Positions 35,358-47,732 of a stretch of 64,000 nt of DNA are shown one piece after another. A program made the position numbers and the translations under genes. The notes below the pieces were generated by a model. The model searched no databases. It was given only the letters and a program-made list of their open reading frames with translations, and was not told where the DNA came from. Numbering within the stretch: position 1 is the first letter of the stretch; each line of letters opens with the position of its first letter. This stretch comes from Anas platyrhynchos (lineage: Eukaryota > Chordata > Aves > Anseriformes > Anatidae): NCBI RefSeq assembly GCF_047663525.1, contig NC_092587.1:47204501-47268500 (forward strand), in the 5' to 3' direction.

Positions 35358-38039
35358 TTAAGTATCCTTGGAGCAGGCTATGTTAGCTAGAGGCAGCAAT
35401 CAGCATCAGAATCACTGCTGAGATCTAGGTTGTGCTAGAAGTGGGACAGTTGTGTAGCCCTCCCCTTGGGCTAATGTCAGCATAGCTTATACAGAAATGT
35501 TTCTGTACAGAGCTGCATTGTATCGTTTTAAGTAGATTATTGTTTTACAAAGTTTGAGTATCTTAGCTGTTGGATCAGCACCGTATCTAAGGGATTTTGT
35601 TTTGTTTCTATGCCTTTTCTCAACACCTTAGAGAAATTTTTAGAAAAATACTTAGGTGAAAAAAAAATCAAAAGACTTCTACTATAGGGAAAACCTGGAA
35701 GTGCTTAATAAGAAACTTGGCATCACTATTTAGTAATTCAGAATAATTAGATTGGTATTAGATGCCAGATTCAGAGTTTTATCTGGTTGCATCTACTCCT
35801 CAGCTACATAATGTACAAAAGACAGACCTTTATGTAATTTTGTATGTGGTTATTTGAATGAATAAGCAAAATTGAAGCACTAGTAAATTGTTTTACCTTC
35901 AAATGTTGCAGAATAGTTTTATTGCTTTATGTAAATCTGAGTCAGCACACTCATATTTCATTCCTAATGAAACAGGTACCTGGATAAATGTTAGCATTCT
36001 GTTATTTCTCATTCTGTCCTTTCTGCAGAAAATATTGGATGATCATTTTTAGCACATTTGTCAGTTCTTGCTAGCAAACTTAATGTCCTGTGTTTTCTCA
36101 GTCTACTAGAAAGGCTTTAGTTATTTCTGAACTAACTGTAAAGCCAGTAGTTTTGGTCTTGTATGTATAGTTGAATGCAGAACTATTTTAAGCTCTGTGT
36201 TGACTCAAAGCTATCCTATATTTCTAAATATTCTCTAAATTAACACTGACATGTGCATTGTATGGGTATGACAGACAACATTGGCATAATATTTCTCAAA
36301 AAAAAGATACCATATAGGAAAAAAAATCCTTCATTTTCTTCCATAGTTGTTCTTCAGCAACCTCGGATTTCATTTAAGACGTGTTTCAGAGTACACATTT
36401 ATGAATGTGAAGTATTTCATTTTGATCCTTTGTCCTAAAAAGTTCAAATTTACCATAATAGGATCTGCTGGTATTTTAATGTCTTAAACTTGTCTAAATG
36501 AAAAATAAACTGGAGGAAGAAACTTCTTTGTTAAACATTTTAAAATCAGTAGCCTATCAGAATATCTAATCATCACCAGTCTTTTTGTATCAGCTGGTGT
36601 TCTCAGCTTTACAGCTCTGCGCACCTGCAGAAGTAGGAGAAAATTATGTTTCTTGAAGGGATGAAAGTAGGAAATAATTTCTATATACTAATGTCCCTGT
36701 CCCCCAAACACTTCTGTACCCACTCATACTCATTGCTGAACAATTGCATGCATTTGTGTTGTGAATCTGTGCCTTAAAAAAGCCACCTTAAATCTTTCCA
36801 AGTTGCCCTCAGATGTTCTCAACATCATATATAAGCAACCAAATCCACCATGTAGTTACTTAATAAGCTACTATGTCATTCTTAACCTTTTGCCACTTGC
36901 ATGTGCTAGCAGGTTGTAATTATGTTTGTCACTGTGAATGGATTTTCAATATAAGTGCTTTCCTCTAGGTATTTAATTCTCATTGACCGTGTAATTACTG
37001 TGTATGAATGCCTAAACTATAAAAAAAAAAAAAGTTTTTGTGCAAGCAGTAATTGTCTTTGATTTGATATTCTTAAGACTGCTTTTATGAGGCTGTTTGA
37101 TGTGCATGTCTTAGCTGCAGAGAAGTATTTGATTTAAAATGCACTTTAAATCTATGAAGACTTCGACTTTGAAAGTAATGTAGCACTCCAGGAGGTCAAG
37201 GGTGATTAAGGGATAAGTGGTTATCAAATTGAAATGACTTAGGGGAAGCAATGGATACCCTGGTTTTGCATATCCCTGCTTTGTTTTACTCCAGGGAGAT
37301 TACATTTAACTTTATTTTAGTTTGACTCAGAGATTTTCAGTCGGAAGTGAGGTATGAGCAAACTGACATGCTAATGCCTGAGTTAGTGAGGCATCCGGGT
37401 CTTATGCAATATTGGTTCAGTGTCATAGCAAGAGAGTTCAAATGAGTAGTCTTCTCAAAAATATGCCAGTGATCACAGGCTAGCTTGGAGAATGTCTAGT
37501 ATTTGCTCAGAAACTGAGTTTTTGTAGGCAATCCTGCACGTTTCTGTGCAAATCTTTGTAGAGAGTATCTTCTAGACTTGTAATAACTTGTAATGAACTG
37601 GCTTGTAACAACTGGCTGGTTAAAGATGAAATACGTGCCCGTAGTCAGAAAGCTTGTTTCCCGGAATGGATAGTATATTTGGGCACTTTAATGTCTTCGT
37701 CAGGGAATATGCAAACCTTGTGTTTCAAGATAACTGATAATACATCCATTAGCCTGTAATAATACCAATCATCATTTGGGGAACCAGATCATGTCAATAG
37801 ATGTAGTGCTGCAGTATCCATATAAGCACCATTTAAAAATTATCTGCAAGGCTGGATATTCTAGAATGGCTTTCAGAAAAGCAGTAGATGGAAAAATATT
37901 TACAAAGGTGTATTTAGAATAAGCGTAATTACCCTTATTTCACAGATTTTCTTGTTAGCAAAGTATCGCCTGACAAACTTTGAGCTGCAAATACATACGT
38001 ATTTATTTTCAGTGGATTTTTTATTTTTCTAATTCTTAG

Positions 38040-38154
38040 GTAGAGGAACTTAAACATTCACACAAATTAGAAGTAACAAATGTCAAACTGGAGGCAGCAA
38101 GAACAAAAAGCGAAGCAGAAAGAGAGAGAAACAAGATTCAAAGTGAAATGGATG
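38040..38154 (+). CDS. CEP83: CEP83 coding exon 7
   Basis: 115 nt, from residue 303 to the first base of a Gly codon: [20 protein letters not shown] to NKIQSEMD plus G. Acceptor TTCTTAG ending 38039, donor ATG/GTAAAA at 38154/38155. Confidence 0.95.
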
Positions 38155-39549
38155 GTAAAATGTGCAATTAATTTCTAGTGGTTTCTTTTATAACTTTCAG
38201 TTAGAATACTTCAATTATTTTTCCTCTAAACATTCCCTGGCAATCTTTACCTTCTGCTTCTGGTCTAAGTGATAGATCAAAAAATGAATTTTGTTATCTG
38301 AACTGTGTCCTATCACTTGATCTGTCACACAGGTTTTGAAGGACAGTTACAGAACAACTTGCATTTATGTAAATTAATGGATTTGTGATACAAATTGCAC
38401 GTAATCTGTTTCAAATCATGTCCCTTCTAGGGCATTTTTTTTCTCTATTGTCTAATTCTACAGCCTTTTGCACTCTGCTTGAAACCTTAATGTATTATAG
38501 GCTTCAGTGTTTTGTTTTCTGCTTCTGAATCCATGGAATGGAAAAAAAATGGGTTAGGCTGTCATGTGAAACAAAATCTAATTTCTAGTTTGTTCTTTAA
38601 ATAAAATAGGCAATGGTCTAAGCTACCTAATATATCTGAGCCTGTAGGCAATGTGTAATAGTCTTCTGTAGTGAGAAGAACAAAGCTTTCTAGTACCAGT
38701 TGCTGCTAATTTAAATCACTCTACAGCTTTTAAGTGGACTGTCCTCCCTGATTTACCATAATCTCAAAATGGTACCTTCTTCTTCCTGGAACAGTTATTT
38801 CTGTTGGTTTGTTTTACTGTTAAGTATCCCAAGAGCAACTAGGTGCTGATTTCTGTATCAACAATGCACTTATTGCAAACTAAAAATGTTGGACCCTATG
38901 AAATGTGAAGTACAGACAAGATTAGAGCCAACCTGAAGCTGCCTGTGGAATCTGACTTGTATCACCGAATTAGCTAAATAACCAGGAGTTATTGTTATAA
39001 CTTGTCTACCTATTTGCCTGTGGAACACAGCTGCCTTTTACCATGTGCATCCATTGTTCCTTTGTGTGGAGTCACAATTGTAGAAGTGAAGAATTTGGTA
39101 ATATGACTGGGTTAAAATGGGAGATTTGCTGTAGCTGGGTTATTAATTTCAAAGGTAACCTGCTACTGGTTTCTGTAAATGTAATGTCCTCTGTGAAAAT
39201 AACACATCTTGCTTGACCTTTTCTTAGCTATTGTGGGACTCTTTTTTAGCCATACACAACTGTGTACTAGAAATAACTTTCAAATTTAAATCTATAATAC
39301 CACCTATTACATTTGTATAAGGATTCCAGTGCAATGGTCACTCTTCAAAAGTTTTCTGAAATGTTGCTGTTACACGAATGGTCTTCTCTCTTTTATCTGT
39401 CATTTAATTTCCTTCATTCATTTACATTCAATTTTGTGAATTCTGATGTTTAGTTCCCTTTTTGCAATTTATAGTTATGCTATTAATGGATTTCATCAAG
39501 TTGATATCAATAATGACATTTTAACTTTTTTTTTTAATGTGTACTGTAG

Positions 39550-39694
39550 GATTGCTGTCAGACAACGAAATTCTTAAGGCAGCTGTTGAGCGTCATAAAG
39601 TGCTTTTAGTAGAAAAGGATCGAGAGCTAATTCGTAAAGTGCAAGCTGCTAAAGAGGAAGTTTTTGAAAAAATTGCAGCCTTACAAGATGAAAA
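39550..39694 (+). CDS. CEP83: CEP83 coding exon 8
   Basis: 145 nt, completes the Gly codon, then [20 protein letters not shown] and ends ALQDE plus two bases of Lys. Acceptor TACTGTAG ending 39549, donor GTATGT at 39695. This segment is among the most conserved parts of the protein. Confidence 0.95.
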
Positions 39695-39831
39695 GTATGT
39701 TTGTTGATTTATTGCTCAACTTCTAAAAGGGCTGGGAAGAATGTTTTGAGTAACTTATTTAAATGTCATTCCTAGTAATAAACTCTTGGCACTTTGTCAT
39801 GTTCTTCGGTAAATATTGTTTAATATCTCAG

Positions 39832-39981
39832 GTTAGAACTTGAGAACAGATTAGCTGATCTAGAGAAGATGAAACTGGAACAAGATACTTGGAGACAAAC
39901 TGAAAAGGATCAGTATGAAGAGAAGCTACGTGTTGTACAGCTGGCAGAAGAATCTAGCAAAAAGGAACTTCAGCGTCTGCG
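39832..39981 (+). CDS. CEP83: CEP83 coding exon 9
   Basis: 150 nt, separated from exon 8 by a short 137-nt intron. It encodes [34 protein letters not shown] and ends KKELQRL plus two bases of Arg. Acceptor ATCTCAG ending 39831, donor GCG/GTAGTG at 39981/39982. Confidence 0.95.
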
Positions 39982-40643
39982 GTAGTGGTTTTTCTAACCT
40001 TAAAACAAATTTCTCATTTTTTTCCATAATTTCTTTACAGTAGTCAGTATAAAAGTTAACTATTTACAGGTGCATAATTGTTCATTATGGTAAATAAAAC
40101 AAATGACCATGTGCAGTGTGTAAAAAGATGACAGTAGAAAAAATATGCTGTTTGTAAAGAGTTAACATTTTTCATCCAAACCTTAACAAAAATTACAATT
40201 TTAATGAACATTTTAAAGAAGTAAATTTGCATTACCTTTGTTAAAACTTGGTCCGTGTTGGCTGCTCAGAAAAACACAGTGTTAAAATGAACTGTCTTTC
40301 TTTCCACAATAGCACCATATCATCAACTGGCAAACTGGAATCCTAATATGATATCTTTCTGAGATGGTTATTAGAATTCTCATTGAAGTTGGTTTGCTAC
40401 AGTATTTATATGAAGATCAGTATGAGGAAACGAATAAAAGTCATACTACAAAAAACAAACAAATAACCTATTTCTTAATCCTATATGAAGCCTAATAATC
40501 AATAAAAATAGATTTTTAATCACTTAATTTGAAAGGCTGCTAAATATTTATACCATATATTTTGTTGGCAGGCTGATTTTTACTGACTTCTAACATCAAT
40601 ATTTTAATTAGATTAAAATAATTGTATTTTATACAATTTTTAG

Positions 40644-40719
40644 ATTAAAAATTCAACAGCAAGCTATGCAGGCAGAGGAGCTAGAAGAGAAGAAACGTGA
40701 AAGTGGCGATCTAAAACAG
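40644..40719 (+). CDS. CEP83: CEP83 coding exon 10
   Basis: 76 nt, completes the split Arg, then LKIQQQAMQAEELEEKKRES and GDLKQ, ending in phase 0 (residue 464). Acceptor TTTTTAG ending 40643, donor CAG/GTAAGA at 40719/40720. Confidence 0.95.
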
Positions 40720-40849
40720 GTAAGAGTTTATTGCATTGTAATATTTTATAGAGAAATACAGTCTTTCCTGCAGTGATCATGTCCAGCATTTGAAGATCAA
40801 ATTGAATTTTTAAGGCTTTTTTTCCCCCAAGGGACAAAATGTATTCAAC

Positions 40850-40851
<2 letters not shown>

Positions 40852-40897
<46 letters not shown>

Positions 40898-40910
40898 TTT
40901 AAAAAAAAAA
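40852..40910. repeat. (AT)n followed by T12/A10
   Basis: A 38-nt (AT)n run is followed directly by T12 and A10, 130 nt downstream of the exon 10 donor. The whole block is almost perfectly self-complementary. Confidence 0.92.
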
Positions 40911-41882
40911 GGTGTACAGGAATCAGTCATGCTTTTGTGGACCTTCATAAATGGATTACAGCTTTTCGCTCCATGCAGTTTTTAGGTATCAAGGATTTCA
41001 AAGCTGAATGTTTATGGACTGGTATATTGAAAACGGTTATGCACTATTTAACTGGAGATTCAGTTTCCATGGAAACTTATAAATTGTTTCTAGGTAGTGC
41101 TCTGCATTTATACTGCATCTCTCATCTGAGGTTCTTCAAGTGCTTAACAGATGTTTGATAAATGAATAAACTGGTGTAAAGTGGTATATTTCTATCACAA
41201 AGTGAATTGATGGCAGTGTTGGAAATAAAACCTAATTCTTTTAACTCCTGCTCACCCATACTGTTACCTAGTAGGTAACAATATGGGTGTGGATTGAAGT
41301 CATCTGGAACCTGCATGCACCTGAAGGTCAATGCAATATTTTCTTTTCCACTCTAGAAACTGGGGTATCTGTGGGTGGGGAGAGGAAAAGAAAAGGGGAA
41401 CAATCGGCCTTTCTGTGTGCTGACTGCAGAGATTGGACTTCTCAGACTCTGTAATGACTTGCTTTTGTGAACTGGTTGGTACAGCCATTGAGGGCTGTAA
41501 CGCGGTTGGAGTCAGCATTGTGTGTTAGGAGAGAGAAGAGTCTGGGTAGCTCCAAAGCTAGGCTGATCAGTGTGGCGTGGTGCTCTAGTTCTCTAAGTGC
41601 TCTAAGTTGTAAAAGATTCTCTGAGTTCTAGGAAAAGACTGAGGATTCCTCTCTTCCTTTCTCTTTCTCATTTCAACCACAATTGAAGATTTCTTCCTTG
41701 TCTAATAGTAATTTATTGTAAAACTTCTGGAGAAGCTGTTAAGTAAGGAGAAAGGGAACAAATGAGATAGATTTATGTAAGTTAATGCAGCCAGTTGGTG
41801 TCTGCATTTTGTTCTCAGTATCTCAAAATTAATTGTTAGTTATTTGCATATCTTCTCAAATGGAAAAATTTCATTTTTATAG

Positions 41883-42040
41883 CAAATTCAAGACATGCAA
41901 CTCCAAGTTGCTTCACTTTCTCAGTCAGAAAATGATTTGCTGGATTCTAATCAGAAGCTGAAGGAAACAATAGAAAGACTGAGACAAGAATGTCAAAACG
42001 CCAGGACTCAGGCAGAAAAAGCTCAACTGGAAACAGAGAA
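41883..42040 (+). CDS. CEP83: CEP83 coding exon 11
   Basis: 158 nt: [37 protein letters not shown] and the end AEKAQLETE plus two bases of Lys. Acceptor TTTTATAG ending 41882, donor GAA/GTAAAT at 42040/42041. Confidence 0.95.
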
Positions 42041-44789
42041 GTAAATTTTTTTTCTTCATTTTTGGTTTTACTTTTCATATTGCCTGTATTGCTTTCACAT
42101 GGATTACTTAGAACGGATTGTGGATTCCGAATAAAGTCTGAAATTAAATGTGAACAGGAAATACTAGACAACTGCATATTTTTTTAAAGCCATAGCTTCT
42201 GTTATCTGTTATGCAGTATGTATACAAGCTTTGCTTGTGATAACTTCAAAAATAGGAGTTTGTTTCTATTCATGTCTGTTACAATTTACTATTGACTAAT
42301 GAAATACACAATTTAATAGAAATAGGATCACATTTTATAAGGAGTGAATGTCAAACTTACTACGTAAGAGTAGATCCAGAATTTTGTATGCGGTGTTTTA
42401 AGAGTGTTAAGAGTGTTTAAGCATGAAGAGTGAAAAAAAAAAGTGGTTGTGTGTTACATTATGCTTTGATAAGATTTCAGGGACCCAGTCTATATGTGTG
42501 TATATACGTTTTTTCCCTTTCACCACATACTTTTAGCTGATATGAGGCAAAAAAATAGCCTCTTGGGTGTCTACTAGTTGCTCCCATCAAAACGAAAAAT
42601 AATCACTTTAGTACACATGTGTGACCACATACAATCAAAACATGCTAAAAATTGCTAAAGGAAACCAAATCTTGTCCAGAGGCAGTCCAGTAATGAATGT
42701 TTTCCTGGAATTTAAAGATTAATTTGTCAGTCGGTATGAAAGAGCTGTTCAGTATTTCCTAGCCTAGTAACCAAATAGATGTGTAACTTGTAATGGATTA
42801 TTGTGCTGTGGGTGTTAAAGAGAGTCAGTGTTCCAGATCAAATAGAAAACTTCTAAGAGGTGCCACGTGGTATACATATATATATATGTATGTATGTATA
42901 TACTAAATCCTTCTTTGCTATGGGTTGCTAATGCAATTGCACTATTGTCGCTGATTCAAGTATTGCTTTTCAGTTTCACATTTGAAGAGATTATTGCATT
43001 AGCACCACAGAGTGCTGTGTTTTAATGCCATCAATGCAGGTGTCAGTAGCATGTTAAATACTTTGGATGTTTACTTCAGGAAAGAGTATCCATATTTTGA
43101 GTGAGATCATCACTCATTTACACATTTATGGGATGTAGATCTTTTATCAGTCAGGAGTCAGTTTTCCTGGGAAGGCAGTGACAGGAGCTTGGCAGTCCTC
43201 CGAGGTGATTTTATAAATCTGTAGGTAATGTGAGATGCACCAAGTCCAATACTGCAGAAATTAAGAAGCTTTGCAGCCTACATGCAAGTCCTCCCAGTCT
43301 GCCCTCCTCTTACCCTGGGAGCCTTGGTACATTTCCATTTCTCTTCTGACTCTGTGGGTGATGCAACTTCCTTCCTTGGTTCAATAATTCTTTCGAGCTT
43401 GAACTCCAAGGGTAAAGTTGCATCAAAACAACTTAGCTTAAAGAGGAAGTGAAGTAAGGACCAAAAGATAAGAAGGCCTGAGATACACAGTTTCGGATAA
43501 GTTAAAATAATGCTAGTTGGGCCATGAGTAGGTAAAGCAGTTGGCTGGGTCTGGCTTAGGCTTGGAAATGAAAACGTGAAATGAGAAAAAGCCAAAGGCG
43601 AACTACTGAGACTGATAAAGATGAGCGATGAACTCAAGCAGGCACTTGTTTAGTGTTTCAGGAACAATATTAGTGGCATTTCTTTAAACAAAAACTCAGG
43701 GCCTTTTTAACCACTGTCTCAGCTGAAATTCTTTTAACGTTAAGCAGTGCTTTTTGGGAAAACTCTTGGGTTCCTGGGTAGTAATAATTACTTATAGTCA
43801 ATAGGAAGATACAATCCCCACTGGATCTGCTAAAAGAACTATTATGGATATCAATAGGGCCAGGATCCTGGTTCTGGTTTGAGAGTGGATGACTCATAAT
43901 AATTCCACTGTGGGGAAGGTAAAGGGTGTTTGGTGAGAAATGTATGGAGATTCATTCAGACTCCCTGCAGGGAACCTGCATCAGCCCAAGACCAGAGTGG
44001 TATGGATGCACTGATACCAATCCCTGGGCTGCATTTCTTAAAAACTGCTGCACAGAATCTCACCGTTTGATTTTTATATAACAGCACAGTCAAATAGACA
44101 GTTGTTTCTCTGCTTTGACCCACAGTGCAGATAACCACAACAAACAAGACGAGAAGCTAGCTCCTTTCCTTTGCACTGCTAGAGAGCACAGCCTCATTTT
44201 AACATCTTTTAACCATGCAAAAATCTAAACAAATTACAGATTTGGGTGTCAGTGTGGGTTCAGCTGGATGTTGTCTAGGAACCGTATCTGTGGGAGCTTC
44301 CTGTTATATTGGTGTTCTGGTTGGGAGCACACAACAGTCAAGTCTGTACTTCTCTGTTACAGAGGAGTAGAGCACAGAGGGCAGCAAGCTACTCCCTTAA
44401 CATCTCACCTCCCAAACACAGAAGGCAGTTGTCAGCCCTTCTGACAACTGACACTTGGCATAATTGTCTAACGTTGTGCTCCAGTGTGAGTATTTGATTT
44501 GAATTTAGAAATGTTCTCTGGACAGTTGGGCAACATGCCAACCAACAAGCAGCCTACAATTACTGGAATTAGTTTTCAGAATTTGCCTTGTGGTTGAACA
44601 AAACCTAGGATTACGTTAAGGCACAGGTTGAAATTTGGTGAATCTTGGACACAAATTTAAATGATAAGCTTCAGTATATAAACGTACGAGTTGTGAAAAG
44701 AAGCATTTATTTTAAGAGCCTTAAGGCCATAATCTAAAACACTGCTTTGTCTATATAACATTTTACTCTTTTTACCTGATTTTTCTAAG
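42041..44789 (+). other. CEP83: CEP83 intron
   Basis: About 2.7 kb between coding exons 11 and 12. A TATACATATATATATATGTA-type AT repeat lies at 42871-42903. Minus-strand open frames (43278-43637, 43670-43897) show no domain. Nothing else is recognised. Confidence 0.85.
42871..42903. repeat. TA/TATG simple repeat
   Basis: (TA)n passing into three GTAT/TATG units within the CEP83 intron. Confidence 0.88.
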
Positions 44790-44919
44790 GACTTTAGAAT
44801 ACAGACGTATTGAATGGCTGGAGGAGAAGCACATGCTTACTCAGCGCATCACAGAGAAAGAGGAGAAATACAATGAAGCGAAGAACAAGCTATGTCGGGC
44901 TGCTGTTGCTCAGAAAAAG
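44790..44919 (+). CDS. CEP83: CEP83 coding exon 12 (GC donor)
   Basis: 130 nt, completes Lys, then [34 protein letters not shown] and AAVAQKK, ending phase 0 at residue 560. The acceptor is TTCTAAG ending 44789. The exon must end at AAG 44919 to join in frame to RKTLNDNKQ, as in mammalian CEP83 (QKKRKS). The next two bases are GC, giving AAG/GCATGT, a GC-AG intron. The nearby GT at 44924 would break the reading frame. Confidence 0.9.
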
Positions 44920-45784
44920 GCATGTTGGCTCTTCCTTTATGAATGATCATGTTTATGAAAAGATCAGTGTTGCTTTGGCCAGCTAGAATTGTTTTAATAT
45001 TACAAGTCTATTTGCAATCTACTGTGTATAATTATAAAGTACATCAGGTTCTTCAGGATTAGCAAAGAAACATGTCGAAGTGATATGCAAAGGAATATTA
45101 TGGCTGGCAACTTTGTTTTAGTGCCATCAAAGACTTTGTAAGGTTTTCCTGTGTGTATTTAAATGTAATTTTTGTGTGTTATTTTAAGTCCTTGATTAGT
45201 AAGGATGTTGTTTCAGGTATCAGATAGATGCTGTTCTCCTTTTCCTTGCTTATGTGTGACCCATCTGTTCTGTGTTGCGGTGTGGTACTCTTCATATTCT
45301 AAGCTAGCTTTTTATGTAATAGCTTGAAAGGAAAAAAATGATTGTTTATAAAAACTCAAGATTAGTTGGCAATTTTATACGTTGTTCGTATACTGATTGT
45401 GAAACTTACAGAAAGTTTCTAAGCTCGTTAGAAGTTGAGGTCAATATGAGCAAAAAAAAGTCACAGAATAAAGTGTACAGGTTTTTGTCACGTTTATACA
45501 TGGCCATGTAAGGAATGATTCTTGTAATTGCACAGCCAGTGAGTGTTAATACAGGCAGTCATCGACCAACGGGTGACTTACTGTGCCTTTTTCAGTCATA
45601 GCTCTGGGTTATTTCCCGTCTCTTTTGTTTTCTATCCTGGGGATTCAGAACCTCCTAAGAGCATAGAAAGGGAAATTCCTAAAAACTGTCACAACATTAA
45701 ACCATGTGCAGTCTGGGTTTAATTCTTACAGAAGCTCATATACCAAGGCGTTACTTAGCTTTGTTTGAAATGTCTGCTTGGCAG

Positions 45785-45888
45785 AGAAAGACGCTCAATG
45801 ATAATAAACAAAGGAGAATGCAAGAGAAACTACAACTTCTGGAAGCCAAGATAGAAGAACTGGAAAAAGAAAATCATGTGTTAAATAG
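45785..45888 (+). CDS. CEP83: CEP83 coding exon 13
   Basis: 104 nt: RKTLNDNKQRRMQEKLQLLE, AKIEELEKENHVLN and two bases of Arg. Acceptor TTGGCAG ending 45784, donor ATAG/GTAATA at 45888/45889. Confidence 0.95.
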
Positions 45889-46639
45889 GTAATAAACATT
45901 CATTTTTCTTACCTTGAAAAATTATGTATGGCTCAAATCTGACTTAGAAATATGAAGTACTTATGCCACTTAGTTTACTAACTGGAGCCAGTCTAATGGC
46001 ATTTTCAGTACTAGAGTTCTTTGGATGGAATCTGTCTGTGATAGTTGTGTTTGTGGACAGCTAAGAGTTTATAAGACAACTGTAGGGCTGGCTCAGGTAG
46101 AAATGGAGGGAAAATATCTGAAAAGTATAGATGCTGTTGCAGGAATCCCTTCAAAAAAAGGATTTATGTTTAAAAAAAGAAAAAAAGGAAAAGGTGTGAG
46201 CGAAGCAGTGTTGGAGTTGAAAGCACAGTATGTGAAAATAAATGGAAGACCGGAAAGAAAAAAAGACTTCAGAATGGCAAGGGAAACAGACTTAACATCC
46301 TCTTTGAAAGAAAAGCTCCTTTTCTTTTTTTGCTCATTGAGCAAGCATGGAGGGCATGGTTCAAATAATTAATGCAACGTGGTTCACTCCTGTGAATGCT
46401 ATTAAAAGCTTAATTTATTCCATGTAAATTCTAGTCTGTAATGCAGCGGGTAGGTTGGCGTGTGCAGGGACTCTGAGGTGTTTAGGCTGAAGAATATACA
46501 CAGATCTTCCACCTTCAGGATCTTCTGGTACATAGCTTGCCTTCACAGAGACAGTGAACAGCAGAGTGCTCATGGAGAGGTGTGCTTCTGTGTTGTGATA
46601 ATTAAGGTTGCGAGCAATAAGACTTCTCTTATTCTGCAG

Positions 46640-46820
46640 GCAGAATGTGTCCTATGAAGAATATGTGCGCCTCCAGAAGAGACTGAAGGAATTACAACGT
46701 AGACACAATGAGTTCCGGAGCTTAATTTTGAATCCTAACATACCATCACTCGGTCCAGCTGGTGTAATGTCATCATCTGCCCTGCCTCCTGGGCCTGAAG
46801 TGTCCTTCCCCCTCCTTCAG
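46640..46820 (+). CDS. CEP83: CEP83 coding exon 14
   Basis: 181 nt, completes Arg, then [33 protein letters not shown] and a Pro/Ser-rich low-complexity stretch ([20 protein letters not shown]) that interrupts the coiled coil. It ends VSFPLLQ at residue 655. Acceptor TTCTGCAG ending 46639, donor CAG/GTGGTG at 46820/46821. Confidence 0.95.
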
Positions 46821-47546
46821 GTGGTGATGTATTACCATGTATACGTGAGAAAATAGTATGACAAAAGAGGGGTATTAGAACAGTCCTTCACTGAAGACCT
46901 TAGTCTTAAGGAAGGAAGGAGCTTTAGCTATTTGAAAAGAGGAAAACTCTTTGGAATGCATCTTTTGGTGTTCCCTTCCTCTGAATAGGAAGGAATTCTT
47001 CAAAGACAAAGGATACATTACAGAATGCCACAAACAGGCAATTTTAACCCTGCTCTCTGTAGTTTCTCCTTCTCCTGAGAGGCTTTAAGTGGCGCCTTTT
47101 GGACAAGAAATCCCATTCTATTTGTATCAAACCATCCTTTCATAATTAAGCACTGATATTGCTGCTCTTGATTTCTTGTGTGCTTAAAAGCATTTTATTT
47201 ACCCCGGTGAGCTTCTGAGGGTGGAAAAATCTCTCTAATTGAGGCTGGCCAGGCCGACTTTACTGATTCTTGGTAAGTGACGTAAGGCCTCAGCTTAGTG
47301 TGCATCTTCATACGAGAGAAGGAATGCCTGCGCTCATTTCTCGTTGTGGTTATTTGTCTTGAATGTCAGAATGATATCCACTAAAATTTGGGATGGTGGT
47401 GGAATCTAATGAGTAAAAACATTCTGCTCTTCACAGTTTTTATTTTAAAACCATTAATAGTGATAATAATAATAAAGAAATTATTGCTCATTTTGGTCGC
47501 CTGTAGGTGTGCAAAATGTAATACAGCAACTTTTATTGGTTTTAAG

Positions 47547-47732
47547 GAGGAACAGCATCAAAGAGAGCTTTCCCTGCTTCGCAAGCGTCTAGAAGAACTA
47601 GAAACCACACAGAGAAAACAGCTGCAAGAGCTTGGACCATCTAGAGAGCGAGTAGCAGTAGGAGCATACAGGGACTTAGCCAGAAACAAGACAGCCGAGG
47701 AAGGTGGTGCACAAAGTGAGGACTCCAAATAA
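47547..47732 (+). CDS. CEP83: CEP83 coding exon 15 (stop)
   Basis: 186 nt, residues 656-716 and TAA at 47730. [20 protein letters not shown] and [10 protein letters not shown] are conserved. The mammalian protein, as I recall it, ends shortly after this point. Here about 25 more residues follow ([16 protein letters not shown], then [12 protein letters not shown]). Acceptor TTTTAAG ending 47546. Confidence 0.93.
   Translation, partial: EEQHQRELSLLRKRLEELETTQRKQLQELGPSRERVAVGAYRDLARNKTAEEGGAQSEDSK

Larger units (their letters stand above)
34889..38039 (+). other. CEP83: CEP83 intron
   Basis: AT-rich intron of about 3.15 kb without recognisable transposons. It contains two tetranucleotide microsatellites: (TTTA)n at 35237-35258 and (TTAA)n at 35334-35357. 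No extra exon is recognised. Confidence 0.85.

Noticed and set aside
44920..44927. GT at 44924 as the donor of CEP83 exon 12
   Set aside because: Adds four bases and breaks the frame to exon 13; the GC donor preserves the conserved KK-RK junction.
46025..46372. 115-codon open frame between CEP83 exons 13 and 14
   Set aside because: Lysine-rich composition and intronic position; the flanking exons join in frame without it.
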